Shown: positions 40,380 to 50,156, counted from the first letter of the stretch. The stretch: DNA of 64,000 nt from Shimia sp040370365 (GCF_040370365.1 NZ_BAABWQ010000002.1:558001-622000); one strand, 5' to 3'. The notes: generated from the sequence alone by a model not told the origin. Numbers and translations: made by a program.

Positions 40380-41969
40380 TTAGTGCCGGAAGTGGCGCAT
40401 GCCGGTAAAGACCATCGCCAAACCGGCCTCGTCAGCCGCTTTGATAACCTCTTCATCGCGCATAGAGCCGCCGGGCTGGATCACACATGTGCCGCCTGCA
40501 GCCGCCGCTTCAAGCAGACCGTCCGCAAACGGGAAGAACGCATCAGAGGCCACCGCAGAGCCTTTCGCCGGGCTCACATCCAGACCCAACTCATCTGCCA
40601 TGCGCTGCGCTTTGGAGGCCGCCACATTGGCACTGTCCAAGCGGCTCATTTGCCCAGCGCCCACACCCACTGTTGCACCGTCTTTGACGTAAACAATCGC
40701 GTTCGATTTCACGTGCTTGGCCACTTTCCAAGCGAATTGCAGATCCGCCATTTGAGCCTCTGTTGGGGCGACCTTGGTGACCACTTTCAACGCATCTGCG
40801 GCAACCGTACCGACATCTTTGTCTTGCACCAAAAGTCCGCCAGCCACTTGTTTATAAGCTGTGATGGGCGCACGCGGATCTGGCAGCCCATCGGTCAAAA
40901 GCAAACGCAGGTTTTTCTTCGCCGCAAAAATGTCTTTGGCTTCCTCAGATGCGCCCGGCGCAATCACCACTTCGGTGAATATCTCAACAATCTTGCGCGC
41001 GGTCTCTGCATCCAGCGGCTGATTCAGCGCCACAATGCCCCCAAACGCGGAGGTGCGGTCACAGTCAAATGCCTTCTGGTAAGCTTCAACCAATGTTGCA
41101 CCCACGGCCACGCCACAGGGATTGGCGTGTTTGATGATGGCCACCGCAGGCCCGTTGGCGGCATCAAACTCAGATACCAATTCAAACGCCGCATCGGTGT
41201 CGTTGATGTTGTTGTAGCTCAGTTCTTTGCCCTGAAGCTGGGTGGCGGTTGCCACACCCGGACGGCCGCTACCATCGGTGTAGAATGTCGCTTTCTGGTG
41301 GCTGTTCTCACCATAGCGAAGCGTTTGTTTCAGCTCTCCGGCAAAGGCGCGGCGGCGTGGGGCCTCCTGCGCCAAAGACTTGGCCATCCAATTGGACACC
41401 GCCGCATCATAGGCCCCTGTGCGCGCATAGGCATTTTGGGCCAGCTTCTGACGGAAAGCGTAGCTTGTTTGACCCTCATTGTCGGCCAGTTCTGTCAACA
41501 GTGCGTCATAGTCCTGAACATCCACCACGACGTTCACAAACCCATGGTTTTTGGCCGCCGCGCGGATCATCGCCGGGCCACCAATGTCGATGTTTTCGAT
41601 ACAGGTGTCATAATCCGCACCCGCCGCCACGGTGGCTTCAAACGGATAGAGGTTCACCACCAACAAGTCGATCGCGCCGATATCGTGCTGATCCATCGCA
41701 GCCACGTGATCGTCGTTGTCCCGCAACGCCAGCAAACCGCCATGCACCTTTGGGTGCAACGTCTTCACCCGGCCATCCATCATCTCAGGAAACCCGGTCA
41801 CCTCAGACACATCTTTCACGGCCAGACCAGCATCGCGCATCGCTTTGGCGGACCCGCCGGTGGAGAGGAGCTCAACACCGCGGTCAGACAATGCAGTGGC
41901 CAAATCAATAAGTCCGGTCTTATCAGACACAGAAATCAGGGCGCGGCGAATGGGGTGGAGGTCGGTCAT
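40380..41969 (-). CDS. purH: Bifunctional AICAR transformylase/IMP cyclohydrolase
   Basis: A 529-residue PurH that carries out the last two steps of IMP synthesis. The N-terminal MGS-like IMP cyclohydrolase domain spans about 1-200 (RRALISVSDKTGLIDLA, ELLSTGGSAKAM, VKTLHPKVHGGLLA). The C-terminal AICARFT domain spans about 200-529 (LRYGENSHQKA, KHANPCGVA, the catalytic region SDAFFPFADGLLEAA, and IQPGGSMRDEEVIKAAD). AAGGATC precedes the ATG. It lies 19 bases after the heparinase-like gene and is probably cotranscribed with it. Confidence 0.96.
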   Translation of the reverse strand: MTDLHPIRRALISVSDKTGLIDLATALSDRGVELLSTGGSAKAMRDAGLAVKDVSEVTGFPEMMDGRVKTLHPKVHGGLLALRDNDDHVAAMDQHDIGAIDLLVVNLYPFEATVAAGADYDTCIENIDIGGPAMIRAAAKNHGFVNVVVDVQDYDALLTELADNEGQTSYAFRQKLAQNAYARTGAYDAAVSNWMAKSLAQEAPRRRAFAGELKQTLRYGENSHQKATFYTDGSGRPGVATATQLQGKELSYNNINDTDAAFELVSEFDAANGPAVAIIKHANPCGVAVGATLVEAYQKAFDCDRTSAFGGIVALNQPLDAETARKIVEIFTEVVIAPGASEEAKDIFAAKKNLRLLLTDGLPDPRAPITAYKQVAGGLLVQDKDVGTVAADALKVVTKVAPTEAQMADLQFAWKVAKHVKSNAIVYVKDGATVGVGAGQMSRLDSANVAASKAQRMADELGLDVSPAKGSAVASDAFFPFADGLLEAAAAGGTCVIQPGGSMRDEEVIKAADEAGLAMVFTGMRHFRH

Positions 41970-41988
41970 AGTGGCGTGATCCTTGGGC

Positions 41989-43731
41989 TCAGGTGTTCAA
42001 ATCCATCTCGTCCCGGTTCAGGTCCCTGATTGCCACATTGGTCTCATGCGCTTTGCTCAGCGACCACCGGATGCGGGTCGCATACTCCATTGCCACGCCA
42101 GATAGAACGATTTGTTTGGTCGCACGTGGCTTTAATCTGCCTTTTTCAAGAAAAACACTGGCATCAAGCCGCATTTTGGCAATCGCATCATGTCGGAACA
42201 CCCACAATTCGCCACTTTTGAGAGCAATGGACACCGCAGCGCCCCCCATGTCGAGCGACGCATCGACCTCCGGGTGCAGGTGAAAAGCGATCTCAAACGG
42301 AATCCCCTGCAACGCACCTTCGTCCATCGCTTTGTCAAACCGGAGCTTGGCGGAATCATCCATCGCCACCAACAAATCTTCTCCGGCCATACCGCGCCCA
42401 TCAAACGTCAACTCCAACGTGCGCGCATGGGTCAGCCCATGTGTGCCAACATAGCCGTCTTGCCCCCCTTCAAACCGCAGTCCGTCGCTGGCTTGGCTCA
42501 TCTGAATCGGCACATTCGTGGGACCATCCACCAATTGCTCTTCGCGCCAGCCTTTGCCCTCTTGGCCAAGCCGTGCACTTGACAGCTCGTCAATGGTGAC
42601 CGTGGAGTGCGACGGTGTGGCGCGACCAAACCGGCGCCAATCTTCGCCAAAACTTGCACCGGACCCGCAATTCACCACCAACGGGCGCCTCCCACTGGTG
42701 AGCTCAAACGCCAAGGTCGAGGCATGCGCATTTAATGAACTTGCCCCCGACGGAGGCAGACTGGCATCTATCACCACACTGGTACGTCCCGCACTCAGCC
42801 GCGCATACCCCATCGCCAGCCCATCTGCCTGCCGCGTCTTGTTGCCACTCTCCGCCAAAGCACTGTCCAGTCGCCCTTCCAAACCGCGGCCACCTCCGTG
42901 AAACCGCGCCAATCCACCATCCGCATGTCGCAAGGTTCGCAGCGTCGGGGCGATGCGTTCAATCGCTTGAAGATGGGTGTCTGATGGCGTGCGGTCTGAC
43001 TCCTTGAGCGCCGTGGCCGCCCACGTGAGCAACGTGAACACCTCCAAAAGCTCTTCAGGATTGCGAGTCGGAATCCCCCCTTGGGCATCCACTTGCCGCT
43101 GACATTCTTTGTCCAGGGCCTTACATGCGGGATCGACATGCTGCTCCATACCTTCGAGCGCCAACCCCGCATAAATCAATCCGGTCAGCGCTTCAAAACG
43201 CGGCAAACCCGGTGCGGTCTTATGCCAGCGTTTGCTGAGAAAAATCGTTTGCTGTGCCAGCGAGCGATAGAAGTCCTCCGATTGCGCTGAATCCCGCGCA
43301 CGCAGCAAAAAAATCGCGTGGCTGATCCAACGGATCAACCGCCGGCCTGCCAAATCAGGTATCCAGCCCGGCCCCTGTCCACGCCCATACCGGTCTATCC
43401 AGCGCCAGACCCATTCCTGCGCGCGTTCACGCGCAAGCGCATCTCCGACTGCGGCCAAATCATCCAGCCAGGCAAATCCGTGCTGCTCTTCTGCAAAGAT
43501 TTCGTCGGGCACCTCTATGTCCCAGATCGAGGTCTTTGGCGCGGTTACCAAATGTCCCGCGAACAGAAAATTGCCTGCAACCAACTGTTTGCCGCGGGCA
43601 TAGAGCCCAATCGTGCGCGGTTCCGGCATGCTGGTAAACCCCGTCGCGGGGCGCGCACGCGTTGCAGTCCGCGCTGACACGCGGTGCATCAGCCGGGTCC
43701 ATCGTGCTGATATACTGTCTGGGTTGGACAT
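41989..43731 (-). CDS. Heparinase II/III-like protein
   Basis: A 580-residue protein with an N-terminal alpha-helical toroid part (about 80-300, WVWRWIDRYGRGQGPGW, FLSKRWHKTAPGLPRFEAL) and a C-terminal heparinase II/III beta-sandwich (about 330-570, LVVNCGSGASFGEDW, ATPSHSTVTIDELSSARLG). Known members are polysaccharide lyases, but this one lacks a signal peptide and sits between rsmB and purH. A cytoplasmic or non-classical role is therefore likely. The pairing with housekeeping genes rather than sugar genes is odd and, from general knowledge, recurs in Rhodobacterales. Confidence 0.83.
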   Translation of the reverse strand: MSNPDSISARWTRLMHRVSARTATRARPATGFTSMPEPRTIGLYARGKQLVAGNFLFAGHLVTAPKTSIWDIEVPDEIFAEEQHGFAWLDDLAAVGDALARERAQEWVWRWIDRYGRGQGPGWIPDLAGRRLIRWISHAIFLLRARDSAQSEDFYRSLAQQTIFLSKRWHKTAPGLPRFEALTGLIYAGLALEGMEQHVDPACKALDKECQRQVDAQGGIPTRNPEELLEVFTLLTWAATALKESDRTPSDTHLQAIERIAPTLRTLRHADGGLARFHGGGRGLEGRLDSALAESGNKTRQADGLAMGYARLSAGRTSVVIDASLPPSGASSLNAHASTLAFELTSGRRPLVVNCGSGASFGEDWRRFGRATPSHSTVTIDELSSARLGQEGKGWREEQLVDGPTNVPIQMSQASDGLRFEGGQDGYVGTHGLTHARTLELTFDGRGMAGEDLLVAMDDSAKLRFDKAMDEGALQGIPFEIAFHLHPEVDASLDMGGAAVSIALKSGELWVFRHDAIAKMRLDASVFLEKGRLKPRATKQIVLSGVAMEYATRIRWSLSKAHETNVAIRDLNRDEMDLNT

Positions 43732-43879
43732 CCACTCTGCCTCTACGCTCTTTGGCGTTTTGACAAGAGTGTAGCGAGGTCACAGCCATGAGTCACCGAT
43801 TGAATCGATGCTTGTGTATGGTCCGCACTCAAACGCACAAACTGCGCCTGCTGATCAGGCACCGCACGACGCAGCTCGT

Positions 43880-45151
43880 TCACATACCTTTGCGCAGCAG
43901 GGCCATATAAAACCCGTCCATTCCGCCTTTGTCTGCCCAAAAATCTGGTCTCAAACGCAAACCACCCTCTTCGGTGACCCACGCCGGATCAACACCATCC
44001 ACCAACACCGCATCGCGATCCACGGACATATCCGCCCAGCGCTCTATCGCTTCTTCGACCTGCACTTCACCTTCGTCCGGCAGCAAGGAACACGTGCAAA
44101 ACACCAACCGCCCGCCGGGTTTGAGCAACCCAATCGCATGGTCAAGAAACACCTCCTGCAGGCCAATCAAATCGCCAAACTCACTGCCATCTTTGGCATA
44201 TGGCAAGTCAGGGTGACGCCGAATCGTCCCCGTCGCCGAACAAGGCGCATCCAAAAGGATCGCGTCCCATTGGCCCTCTTGCTGCATCATATCGCCAACC
44301 ACCACATTGGCGTTTAACTGGGTGCGCTTCAGATTTTCGCGCACCCGCGTCATGCGGGTGGGGTTGTCGTCTACGGCGGTGACCTTTGCCCCTGTCGCAG
44401 CAAGCTGCATGGTTTTCCCACCGGGTGCGGCGCACAGATCAAGGACCTTTTCCCCCGCTTGCGCATTCAGAACTTTGGCGGGCAACGCAGCCGCAGCATC
44501 CTGCACCCACCAGTGGCCCTGCTTGAAACCATCCAATGTTGTCACCTGACCCGCATCCGTCACACGAATAGATCCGGTCGGCAACACCGTGCCGCCCACA
44601 GCTGCCGCAACGGCTTCGGGATCTGACTTTGCAGTGAGATCAAGCGGCGCACCGGCGAAATGGGCAGCGTCAATCTCCGCCATGATTTCGTTGCTATAGG
44701 CCTGCGCCAAGGGTTTGCGCAGCCACTTCGGCATGCGCGGAACACGCAAGGCGTCCCAGTCCTCTCGCCCTGTTGCATCCACTTTGCGAAGCACAGCGTT
44801 CACCAACCCCTTCATGCTGGCGATGCCTTTGTTCTTGCCAACAATCTCCACCGCGTCATTGACCACGCCATGTGCAGCCCCACCCTGACACAGCTCCACC
44901 GTGGCCAGCCGCAGCACATTGTGCACCGTCAAGGGTGGGTTCTTTTTCAGATGTTTGTGCAAAATCCGATCAGCACGCTCCAGCCCACGCAATGTGTCTG
45001 TCGCCAATCGCTGTGCGCGTGCACGGTCCGCCGGATCACGCTTCTGAAGCGCTCCCGAAGCAATCAATTCCGTCATCATCCGGCCTTCGCCCAAAACCTG
45101 ATCAAGCAAATACACAGCGCTTCGTCGTGGGTGATAACCAGAATTGGACAT
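43880..45151 (-). CDS. rsmB: 16S rRNA (cytosine(967)-C(5))-methyltransferase
   Basis: A 423-residue RsmB. The N-terminal NusB-like RNA-binding domain spans about 5-130 (RRSAVYLLDQVL, NVLRLATVEL, VNAVLRKV). The C-terminal SAM-dependent methyltransferase domain shows VLDLCAAPGGKTMQLA (SAM binding), LLDAPCSATGTIRRHPD (motif IV cysteine) and VFCTCSLLPDEGE (catalytic cysteine, motif VI). It methylates C967 of 16S rRNA. AAGGAAG precedes the ATG. It diverges from the SdhAF4-like gene. Between its stop and the next gene (43732-43879) there is no convincing gene. Confidence 0.92.
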   Translation of the reverse strand: MSNSGYHPRRSAVYLLDQVLGEGRMMTELIASGALQKRDPADRARAQRLATDTLRGLERADRILHKHLKKNPPLTVHNVLRLATVELCQGGAAHGVVNDAVEIVGKNKGIASMKGLVNAVLRKVDATGREDWDALRVPRMPKWLRKPLAQAYSNEIMAEIDAAHFAGAPLDLTAKSDPEAVAAAVGGTVLPTGSIRVTDAGQVTTLDGFKQGHWWVQDAAAALPAKVLNAQAGEKVLDLCAAPGGKTMQLAATGAKVTAVDDNPTRMTRVRENLKRTQLNANVVVGDMMQQEGQWDAILLDAPCSATGTIRRHPDLPYAKDGSEFGDLIGLQEVFLDHAIGLLKPGGRLVFCTCSLLPDEGEVQVEEAIERWADMSVDRDAVLVDGVDPAWVTEEGGLRLRPDFWADKGGMDGFYMALLRKGM

Positions 45152-45227
45152 GATCAGGCTTCCTTACGGGCTTGAGAACAGCAGACGGGCGCGTATATCA
45201 AGGGGCAAGCCTGAAAGGAACCCTCTG

Positions 45228-45413
45228 ATGAGTGACGCCCCCGAGACACGCACCGACCTGCCCGACGCCGCAAAACGCGCCTTGGCCGAAGCCGAAGAAC
45301 GTCGCCAAAAGGCCAAAGCCTTGCAAATGCCCACTGAGCTTGGCGGCCGTGACGGGCCAGATCCCGTGCGTTATGGCGATTGGGAGAAAAAAGGGTTGGC
45401 AATCGACTTTTGA
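45228..45413 (+). CDS. SdhAF4-like protein (DUF1674)
   Basis: A 61-residue protein of the DUF1674/SdhAF4 family, which in mitochondria helps flavinylated SdhA assemble into succinate dehydrogenase. A charged helix (KRALAEAEERRQKAKAL) is followed by the diagnostic GGRDGPDPVRYGDWEKKG near the C-terminus and the ending IDF. AAAGGAACC precedes ATG 45228; the open frame begins upstream, but that part is the rsmB promoter. No sdh genes are adjacent in this window. Confidence 0.88.
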   Translation: MSDAPETRTDLPDAAKRALAEAEERRQKAKALQMPTELGGRDGPDPVRYGDWEKKGLAIDF

Positions 45414-45422
45414 GCACGCTTT

Positions 45423-46679
45423 CTAGCGATCAAAATCCCAGCCAGCTTCCGCCAAGGCCTCAAGGAAGTGATAGCGACTTTGAGGGTTACGATAGAAGAT
45501 TTCTATGAGATTCTCTGGCCGAAAGGTTGGAAACAAATCTTGCGATTTTTTTGTGAGCGCACGCGCCGTCTCTTGTTCCCCAAGCATTTGGTATGCGGCG
45601 GCCACAAGCGTGATTTGCAGTGCGTTTAACGTCAACATATCCGCACCCAAAGCTTCCGCATGATCGACCACCGTTTGGTAGTCTCCCAAATAAAATGAGT
45701 TCGAAAGAAAAGCCGTCCGGCGCACCACCACCGTGTTCACAAGACTCGGATCCACTTTTTGTGTCGCAACAAGGTTTGAAGCCTCAAACTCACCAGAAAA
45801 ACTCATAAGCATGGCAAAATAGGTCTCGGTTTGTGTGCCGACCAAACCGCCGCGGTAGGCGCGATTGGCAAAATCGATGGTTCGCTCAAAATCGCGTTTA
45901 GCATAGGCCAAAGTGGCATTTCCGATCAGCACCCAGGAAGAGTCCGGTTCCGCTTCCAGTGCCACGGTCAGCAACCCCTCTGCCTCGAGCAGAAAGGATT
46001 TGGCCCGACCTGTATCAAACGCCAAAAGCGCAATGTTTAACATGGCCACAGCCAACGTTGTCTGCATCTCTACGTCGGCGGGCTCCATTGCTAAGGCGCG
46101 TCTGGCCAGCTCAAGCGCAACGTACTGACGCTTCATATCTGGCATCTGAATCAAGTAGTCTTGCGCCAATGCCTCTATGTCACGCGCGCTCATACCGTCC
46201 GTGTTCGGCACTGCGAGCCCCCCGTCAGCGCCGTTGGGCGACTGAGCCTCCAACGAGCTTTCTTGCTCTATGGGTGGTTGAACAACCAACGGCTCTCGGC
46301 TCATGCTTGTGCCATAAATGGCCACCAACAACACACAAACGCATAGGCCCATCGCTAACGCCCAGTGCTTCTGAAGTTTCTCTAGGCAAACCCCCAACAC
46401 CGTCCTGTTCTCAAGGTCAACGATTTCGAAGGTCGGCTCCCAGGTATCGACATCGATATCAACCCGCAGGGGATCATAGTGTCCTTCGTCTCGATAATAG
46501 TCGGCCAATCGTGCTCTCAGACGGATCATACTTCCGGTGACCCTGCTGGCTGTCACCTTCTCATCCAAGTCGCCGTACAGATGCTCGCCAATCCGTTCGA
46601 CGGATAGATCACCAGCTCGACCAGCGATCGTCTCCTCAATCAGAAAGTTCAAAAAATTCTGATGATCAGTGGCATGCAT
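45423..46679 (-). CDS. Membrane protein with regulator-like N-terminus and TPR-like C-terminus
   Basis: A 418-residue protein of no assigned family. Residues 1-95 resemble the cytoplasmic winged-helix-like domain found in front of TPR or cyclase modules in many proteobacteria (FLNFLIEETIAGRAGDLSVE, then MIRLRARLADYYRDEG, then a strand ending WEPTFEI). One membrane helix lies at about 106-124 (WALAMGLCVCVLLVAIYG). Residues 165-418 are alpha-helical repeats of TPR/SEL1 type (ALELARRALAMEPADVEMQ, LEAEGLLTVALEAEPDSSW). This gives a ToxR/CadC-like one-component topology. It follows the betaine importer on the same strand after 349 bases and converges with the SdhAF4-like gene. Confidence 0.7.
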   Translation of the reverse strand: MHATDHQNFLNFLIEETIAGRAGDLSVERIGEHLYGDLDEKVTASRVTGSMIRLRARLADYYRDEGHYDPLRVDIDVDTWEPTFEIVDLENRTVLGVCLEKLQKHWALAMGLCVCVLLVAIYGTSMSREPLVVQPPIEQESSLEAQSPNGADGGLAVPNTDGMSARDIEALAQDYLIQMPDMKRQYVALELARRALAMEPADVEMQTTLAVAMLNIALLAFDTGRAKSFLLEAEGLLTVALEAEPDSSWVLIGNATLAYAKRDFERTIDFANRAYRGGLVGTQTETYFAMLMSFSGEFEASNLVATQKVDPSLVNTVVVRRTAFLSNSFYLGDYQTVVDHAEALGADMLTLNALQITLVAAAYQMLGEQETARALTKKSQDLFPTFRPENLIEIFYRNPQSRYHFLEALAEAGWDFDR

Positions 46680-47028
46680 AAACTCTTCACTTTTACAGAT
46701 CTGAGCTGCCGTGAACCTTACTTGGTCTGCGGAAAGAGATACGCCGCCGAAGTCGACTTCAGAGGTCTCGCTGCCCCCGACGTTTGTATCAATCTCTGAT
46801 GAATGCCGCTTTCGTATGTGCCTTCCTCCAAAGCATCCAAAAGAAGTATTGCTTAGAACCTCTGGTTTTTCAACGCCAACCAGGCTTCATCATGAAGATG
46901 GCCCGCGTCCACGCATTAACCTTGAACCCGCATGTTGACGCACAGTCGCGATACCTCCGCGAAACCGACGCAATACCGACATGCGAAAAGGCCCGTCTTA
47001 GAATCGTTAACGCGCCGCAAAAATCAGA
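46680..47028. other. Intergenic, no gene seen
   Basis: 349 bases between the last importer gene and the TPR-like membrane protein gene, both leftward. No coding-like frame, strong hairpin or repeat was found. It presumably holds the promoter of the downstream gene. Confidence 0.4.
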
Positions 47029-49101
47029 TCAAAGCCCCAACGCTTGCCGGCGTTCTTCAGCAAACCCCTGCACCAGCCGGTCCGCCACCAGCGCCAGGAT
47101 CGCCATCGCCGCCCCCGCAGTGATGCCCAGTCCAACATCGTATTGACCAAGCGCCAGATAGATAGACTGCCCAAGCCCCGTTGTACCGATCAGAGCCGCG
47201 ATCACAAGCATCGCAAAGGCATAGAGAATGGTCTGGTTGAGACCCAGTAGAATGGTCGGCGCGGCAAAGGGTGCGCGCACCTCAAACATGGTCTGCCATT
47301 TGCCCGCACCGTTCGCCGTGGCCGCTTCGATCAACTCCTCCGGCGTGCTGGTCAAACCGTGCCGCGTATAGCGGATCATCGGCACCACCGCATACATGCA
47401 AATCGCCATAAACGCTGAGAATTCCCCGATCTGAAAGAACATCAGCACAGGGATCAGGAAGACAAACAGCGGGATCGTCTGCAAGATGTCACAGATCGGC
47501 CGGATGACGGCCCAGGCGGTTGTGCTCATGGCACTCCAAAGCCCCAGTGCGCCGCCGACGAGCATACAGGCAAAGACCGCCGCGCCCGACAGGTAAAGCG
47601 ACAGGAGCGCCCGCTCCCACAAACCTGAGATCAGCACCAGCGCCAGCAACAAAACTGCCAGACGCGCCAGTTTCCAACCACCGGAAACCCAGCCAATCGC
47701 ACCGGCCCCAAGGATCACCACCGGCCACGCCAGATGCGCCACGCCGATTTCCGCGACATAGGCGGCAATGACCACCAAAAGACCGCCCGTGACGTGGCCT
47801 TTCCAGAACAAAATCAACGCAATAACACCAGCTCCGCCATAGAGCATCGCAGTGTGTTGCGCGGTCCAGGCAAAGCCCCATGTAAAGGGCAGAACCGCCT
47901 CGGCCAGACCAATACGCAGCGGCAACAGTCCGTAGAACATCGATGTGTTCTTGATGCTGTCCAAGGTGGTACCGTAGGAGGCCGTGAAGGCGCCAACACC
48001 CGCATCCACCCGATCCGCCAGACCGTCCATCGCCGCCACTCCGGAGGGCGGCCAGCCGGCAACCACGGCCCAGACCGTCACCGCCAAGCCCGCGGCCAGA
48101 ATGCCAAAGGCGACCCTGCGGTCCTGAGATTGTCGGGGTTCAGCCAGCGCCGCGGACATACGGTCGATGATGATGGCAAAAACCACAATCACCGAACCGG
48201 CAAGAAAGGCCGGACCAAACAGAGCTTTGCGCATGGTCTGAAGCACTTCCCAACCGATATCGTCAAAGCCGCCGATCACCGCTGCGATGATCACCATCGA
48301 GAGCGCGGCCATCAGGCACTGGTTCACACCGACCATGATCTGCTGGGTCGCTGCGGGCAGCTCCACAAGGAACAATTGCTGCCGCCGCGTGCCGCCTGAC
48401 ATCACGGCTGCTTCGCGGATTTCCGTATCCACGCGCTCCAGCCCCAGCAGCACATTGCGTGCCATAGGAGGGGCGGCATAAATTGCCGAAGCGATCAGTC
48501 CCACAACGGGACCAAATCCAAAAAGCACAAGCAGAGGCGTAAGATAGGCAAAGGTCGGCACGGTCTGCATCACATCCAGAAGCGCATTCACGGCACCTTT
48601 GAAACGCGGGTACTCAAATGCCAGTATCCCAATGCCCGCGCCCATGACCAAGGCCAGAGGAACCGAAACGGCGACCAGCGCCAACGTGTTCATGCCCTGT
48701 GACCAATACCCGGAAAACACCACGAACATCAGGCCAAAAAATCCCAGCGCCGCCATCCGTGCGCCGCCGATCATCCATCCGAGGGCAGTGACAATCGCCA
48801 CGGTCATTGGCCAAGGCACCAGGTTTAAGAGCGCGCCAACCCACTCCATCGGGTAGTTCACCAGAAACGTAAAGCTCCGCGCAATTGGTTTGAAAAGATC
48901 CAAAAAGCCGCCAACGAGCCAGCTCATCCAATCTGTCATCGGCACAGTCAGCGCCACCGGCCATTTCACCAGCCACTCAAACTGCGCCCCCAGAAGGCGA
49001 CAGATAAGGACCACCACCAGCACAAAAACCGCCGCCTGACTGCCCCGACTCAGAGAGAGGCCGAAGGGCGCCCCTGAGGGCGCACTGTCTACGGCACTCA
49101 T
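47029..49101 (-). CDS. proW: Glycine betaine/proline-type ABC transporter permease, two fused units
   Basis: A 690-residue permease about twice the normal ProW length. Two BPD_transp_1 domains are visible, each with the EAA-type loop. One, near residues 200-260, has REAAVMSGGTRRQQLFLVELP; the second, near 590-640, has IEAATANGAGKWQTMFEVRAP. The fused form could replace a homodimer and allow the halves to differ. It lies downstream of ATPase and binding-protein genes, with its ATG overlapping the ATPase stop by 4 bases. Substrate is probably glycine betaine, choline or a related osmolyte. Confidence 0.88.
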   Translation of the reverse strand: MSAVDSAPSGAPFGLSLSRGSQAAVFVLVVVLICRLLGAQFEWLVKWPVALTVPMTDWMSWLVGGFLDLFKPIARSFTFLVNYPMEWVGALLNLVPWPMTVAIVTALGWMIGGARMAALGFFGLMFVVFSGYWSQGMNTLALVAVSVPLALVMGAGIGILAFEYPRFKGAVNALLDVMQTVPTFAYLTPLLVLFGFGPVVGLIASAIYAAPPMARNVLLGLERVDTEIREAAVMSGGTRRQQLFLVELPAATQQIMVGVNQCLMAALSMVIIAAVIGGFDDIGWEVLQTMRKALFGPAFLAGSVIVVFAIIIDRMSAALAEPRQSQDRRVAFGILAAGLAVTVWAVVAGWPPSGVAAMDGLADRVDAGVGAFTASYGTTLDSIKNTSMFYGLLPLRIGLAEAVLPFTWGFAWTAQHTAMLYGGAGVIALILFWKGHVTGGLLVVIAAYVAEIGVAHLAWPVVILGAGAIGWVSGGWKLARLAVLLLALVLISGLWERALLSLYLSGAAVFACMLVGGALGLWSAMSTTAWAVIRPICDILQTIPLFVFLIPVLMFFQIGEFSAFMAICMYAVVPMIRYTRHGLTSTPEELIEAATANGAGKWQTMFEVRAPFAAPTILLGLNQTILYAFAMLVIAALIGTTGLGQSIYLALGQYDVGLGITAGAAMAILALVADRLVQGFAEERRQALGL

Positions 49102-50150
49102 GTCTCTTCCGCCTGCAGCGCATTGGCAAGCTCATGCGGATGTACAGCGCCCACAACTACTCCGTCTGCATCACGCACCGGGACAGGTTCGTAAAGCTCC
49201 ATGCATTTGGTCAGCGCGGTGTCGAGCGTCATACCGACTTTGATGCCCGGGTCGTCTGGCATGTTGTCGGGAATGCCATCCATCAGGATCGACTCGACAC
49301 AGGCATGGCGCCCCTTGGGCACGTCCTTGGAAAACTCGGCCACATAGTCATCCACCGGATGCAACACGATCTCTTCCGGCGTGCCAATCTGTACAATCTC
49401 GCCATCGCGCATAATCGCAATCCGATCGGCAAGTTTCAGGGCCTCCTGGATGTCGTGCGTTATGAAAACAATGGATTTTTTCAGTGTGGCCTGAATGTTG
49501 AGGAACTCGTCCTGAAGCTGTCTCCGGATCAACGGGTCAAGCGCGGAGAAGGGTTCGTCAAGAAACCAGATATCGGGGTTCACTGCGAGGGATCGCGCGA
49601 TACCAACCCGCTGCCGCTGTCCTCCTGACAAGTTGCGCGGATACGCATCTTCTCGTCCGTTCAAGCCGACCAACTCCAAGACCTCAAGCGCACGCTTGCG
49701 GCGTTCCACTTTCCCTGCACCCTGCATCTTGAGCGGAAAGGCCACGTTGTCCGCCACTGTCATATGCGGGAACAAACCAAAATGTTGGAACACCATGCCC
49801 AGCTTGTGACGACGTAGTTCAATAAGGCGTTTTTCGTTCGCTTGAAGAATATCTTCGCCGTCAATGCGCACCGACCCGGCCGTCGGTTCAATCAACCGCG
49901 AAATGCAGCGGATCAAAGTCGATTTGCCAGAGCCTGAAAGCCCCATAATCACAAAGAGTTCGCCGGACTTGACCTCGAAATTCGCTGCCCGAACAGCAGG
50001 AATGAGCTTCTGGTCTTTCAACGCCTTTGCAATGGCTTTGTCGTCTCCCGATCCACGTGCATCACGCAGAGACGAGGCCGCGTCTTCGCCGAAGACCTGC
50101 CAGAGGTCTTCGACGGCAATCGCCGGAGCGGTGCTGTTTGTATCGGTCAT
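49098..50150 (-). CDS. proV: Glycine betaine/proline-type ABC transporter ATP-binding protein
   Basis: A 350-residue ATPase of the ProV/OpuAA group. Walker A is GLSGSGKS (about 69-76), then the ProV-type FQHFGLFPHMTVADN, signature LSGGQRQRVGIARSLA, Walker B WFLDEPFSAL and switch FITHDIQEALKLADR. The C-terminal 90 residues are a shortened CBS-like regulatory part (VPVRDADGVVVGAVHPHEL), which in relatives senses ionic strength. It lies 6 bases after the binding-protein gene and is coupled to the permease gene by an ATGA overlap. Confidence 0.92.
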   Translation of the reverse strand: MTDTNSTAPAIAVEDLWQVFGEDAASSLRDARGSGDDKAIAKALKDQKLIPAVRAANFEVKSGELFVIMGLSGSGKSTLIRCISRLIEPTAGSVRIDGEDILQANEKRLIELRRHKLGMVFQHFGLFPHMTVADNVAFPLKMQGAGKVERRKRALEVLELVGLNGREDAYPRNLSGGQRQRVGIARSLAVNPDIWFLDEPFSALDPLIRRQLQDEFLNIQATLKKSIVFITHDIQEALKLADRIAIMRDGEIVQIGTPEEIVLHPVDDYVAEFSKDVPKGRHACVESILMDGIPDNMPDDPGIKVGMTLDTALTKCMELYEPVPVRDADGVVVGAVHPHELANALQAEET

Positions 50151-50156
50151 TCGACG

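Noticed and set aside
40383..42029. 548-codon open frame on the plus strand opposite purH
   Set aside because: It mirrors purH codon structure, has no recognisable domain, and starts and ends with the purH frame. It is an antisense shadow, as are the long frames at 3319-4329, 4546-5472, 13040-14050 and 37757-38629.
43732..43879. 46-codon GTG-started frame between rsmB and the heparinase-like gene (minus strand)
   Set aside because: It overlaps the end of rsmB, has no Shine-Dalgarno and continues a shadow frame from inside rsmB.
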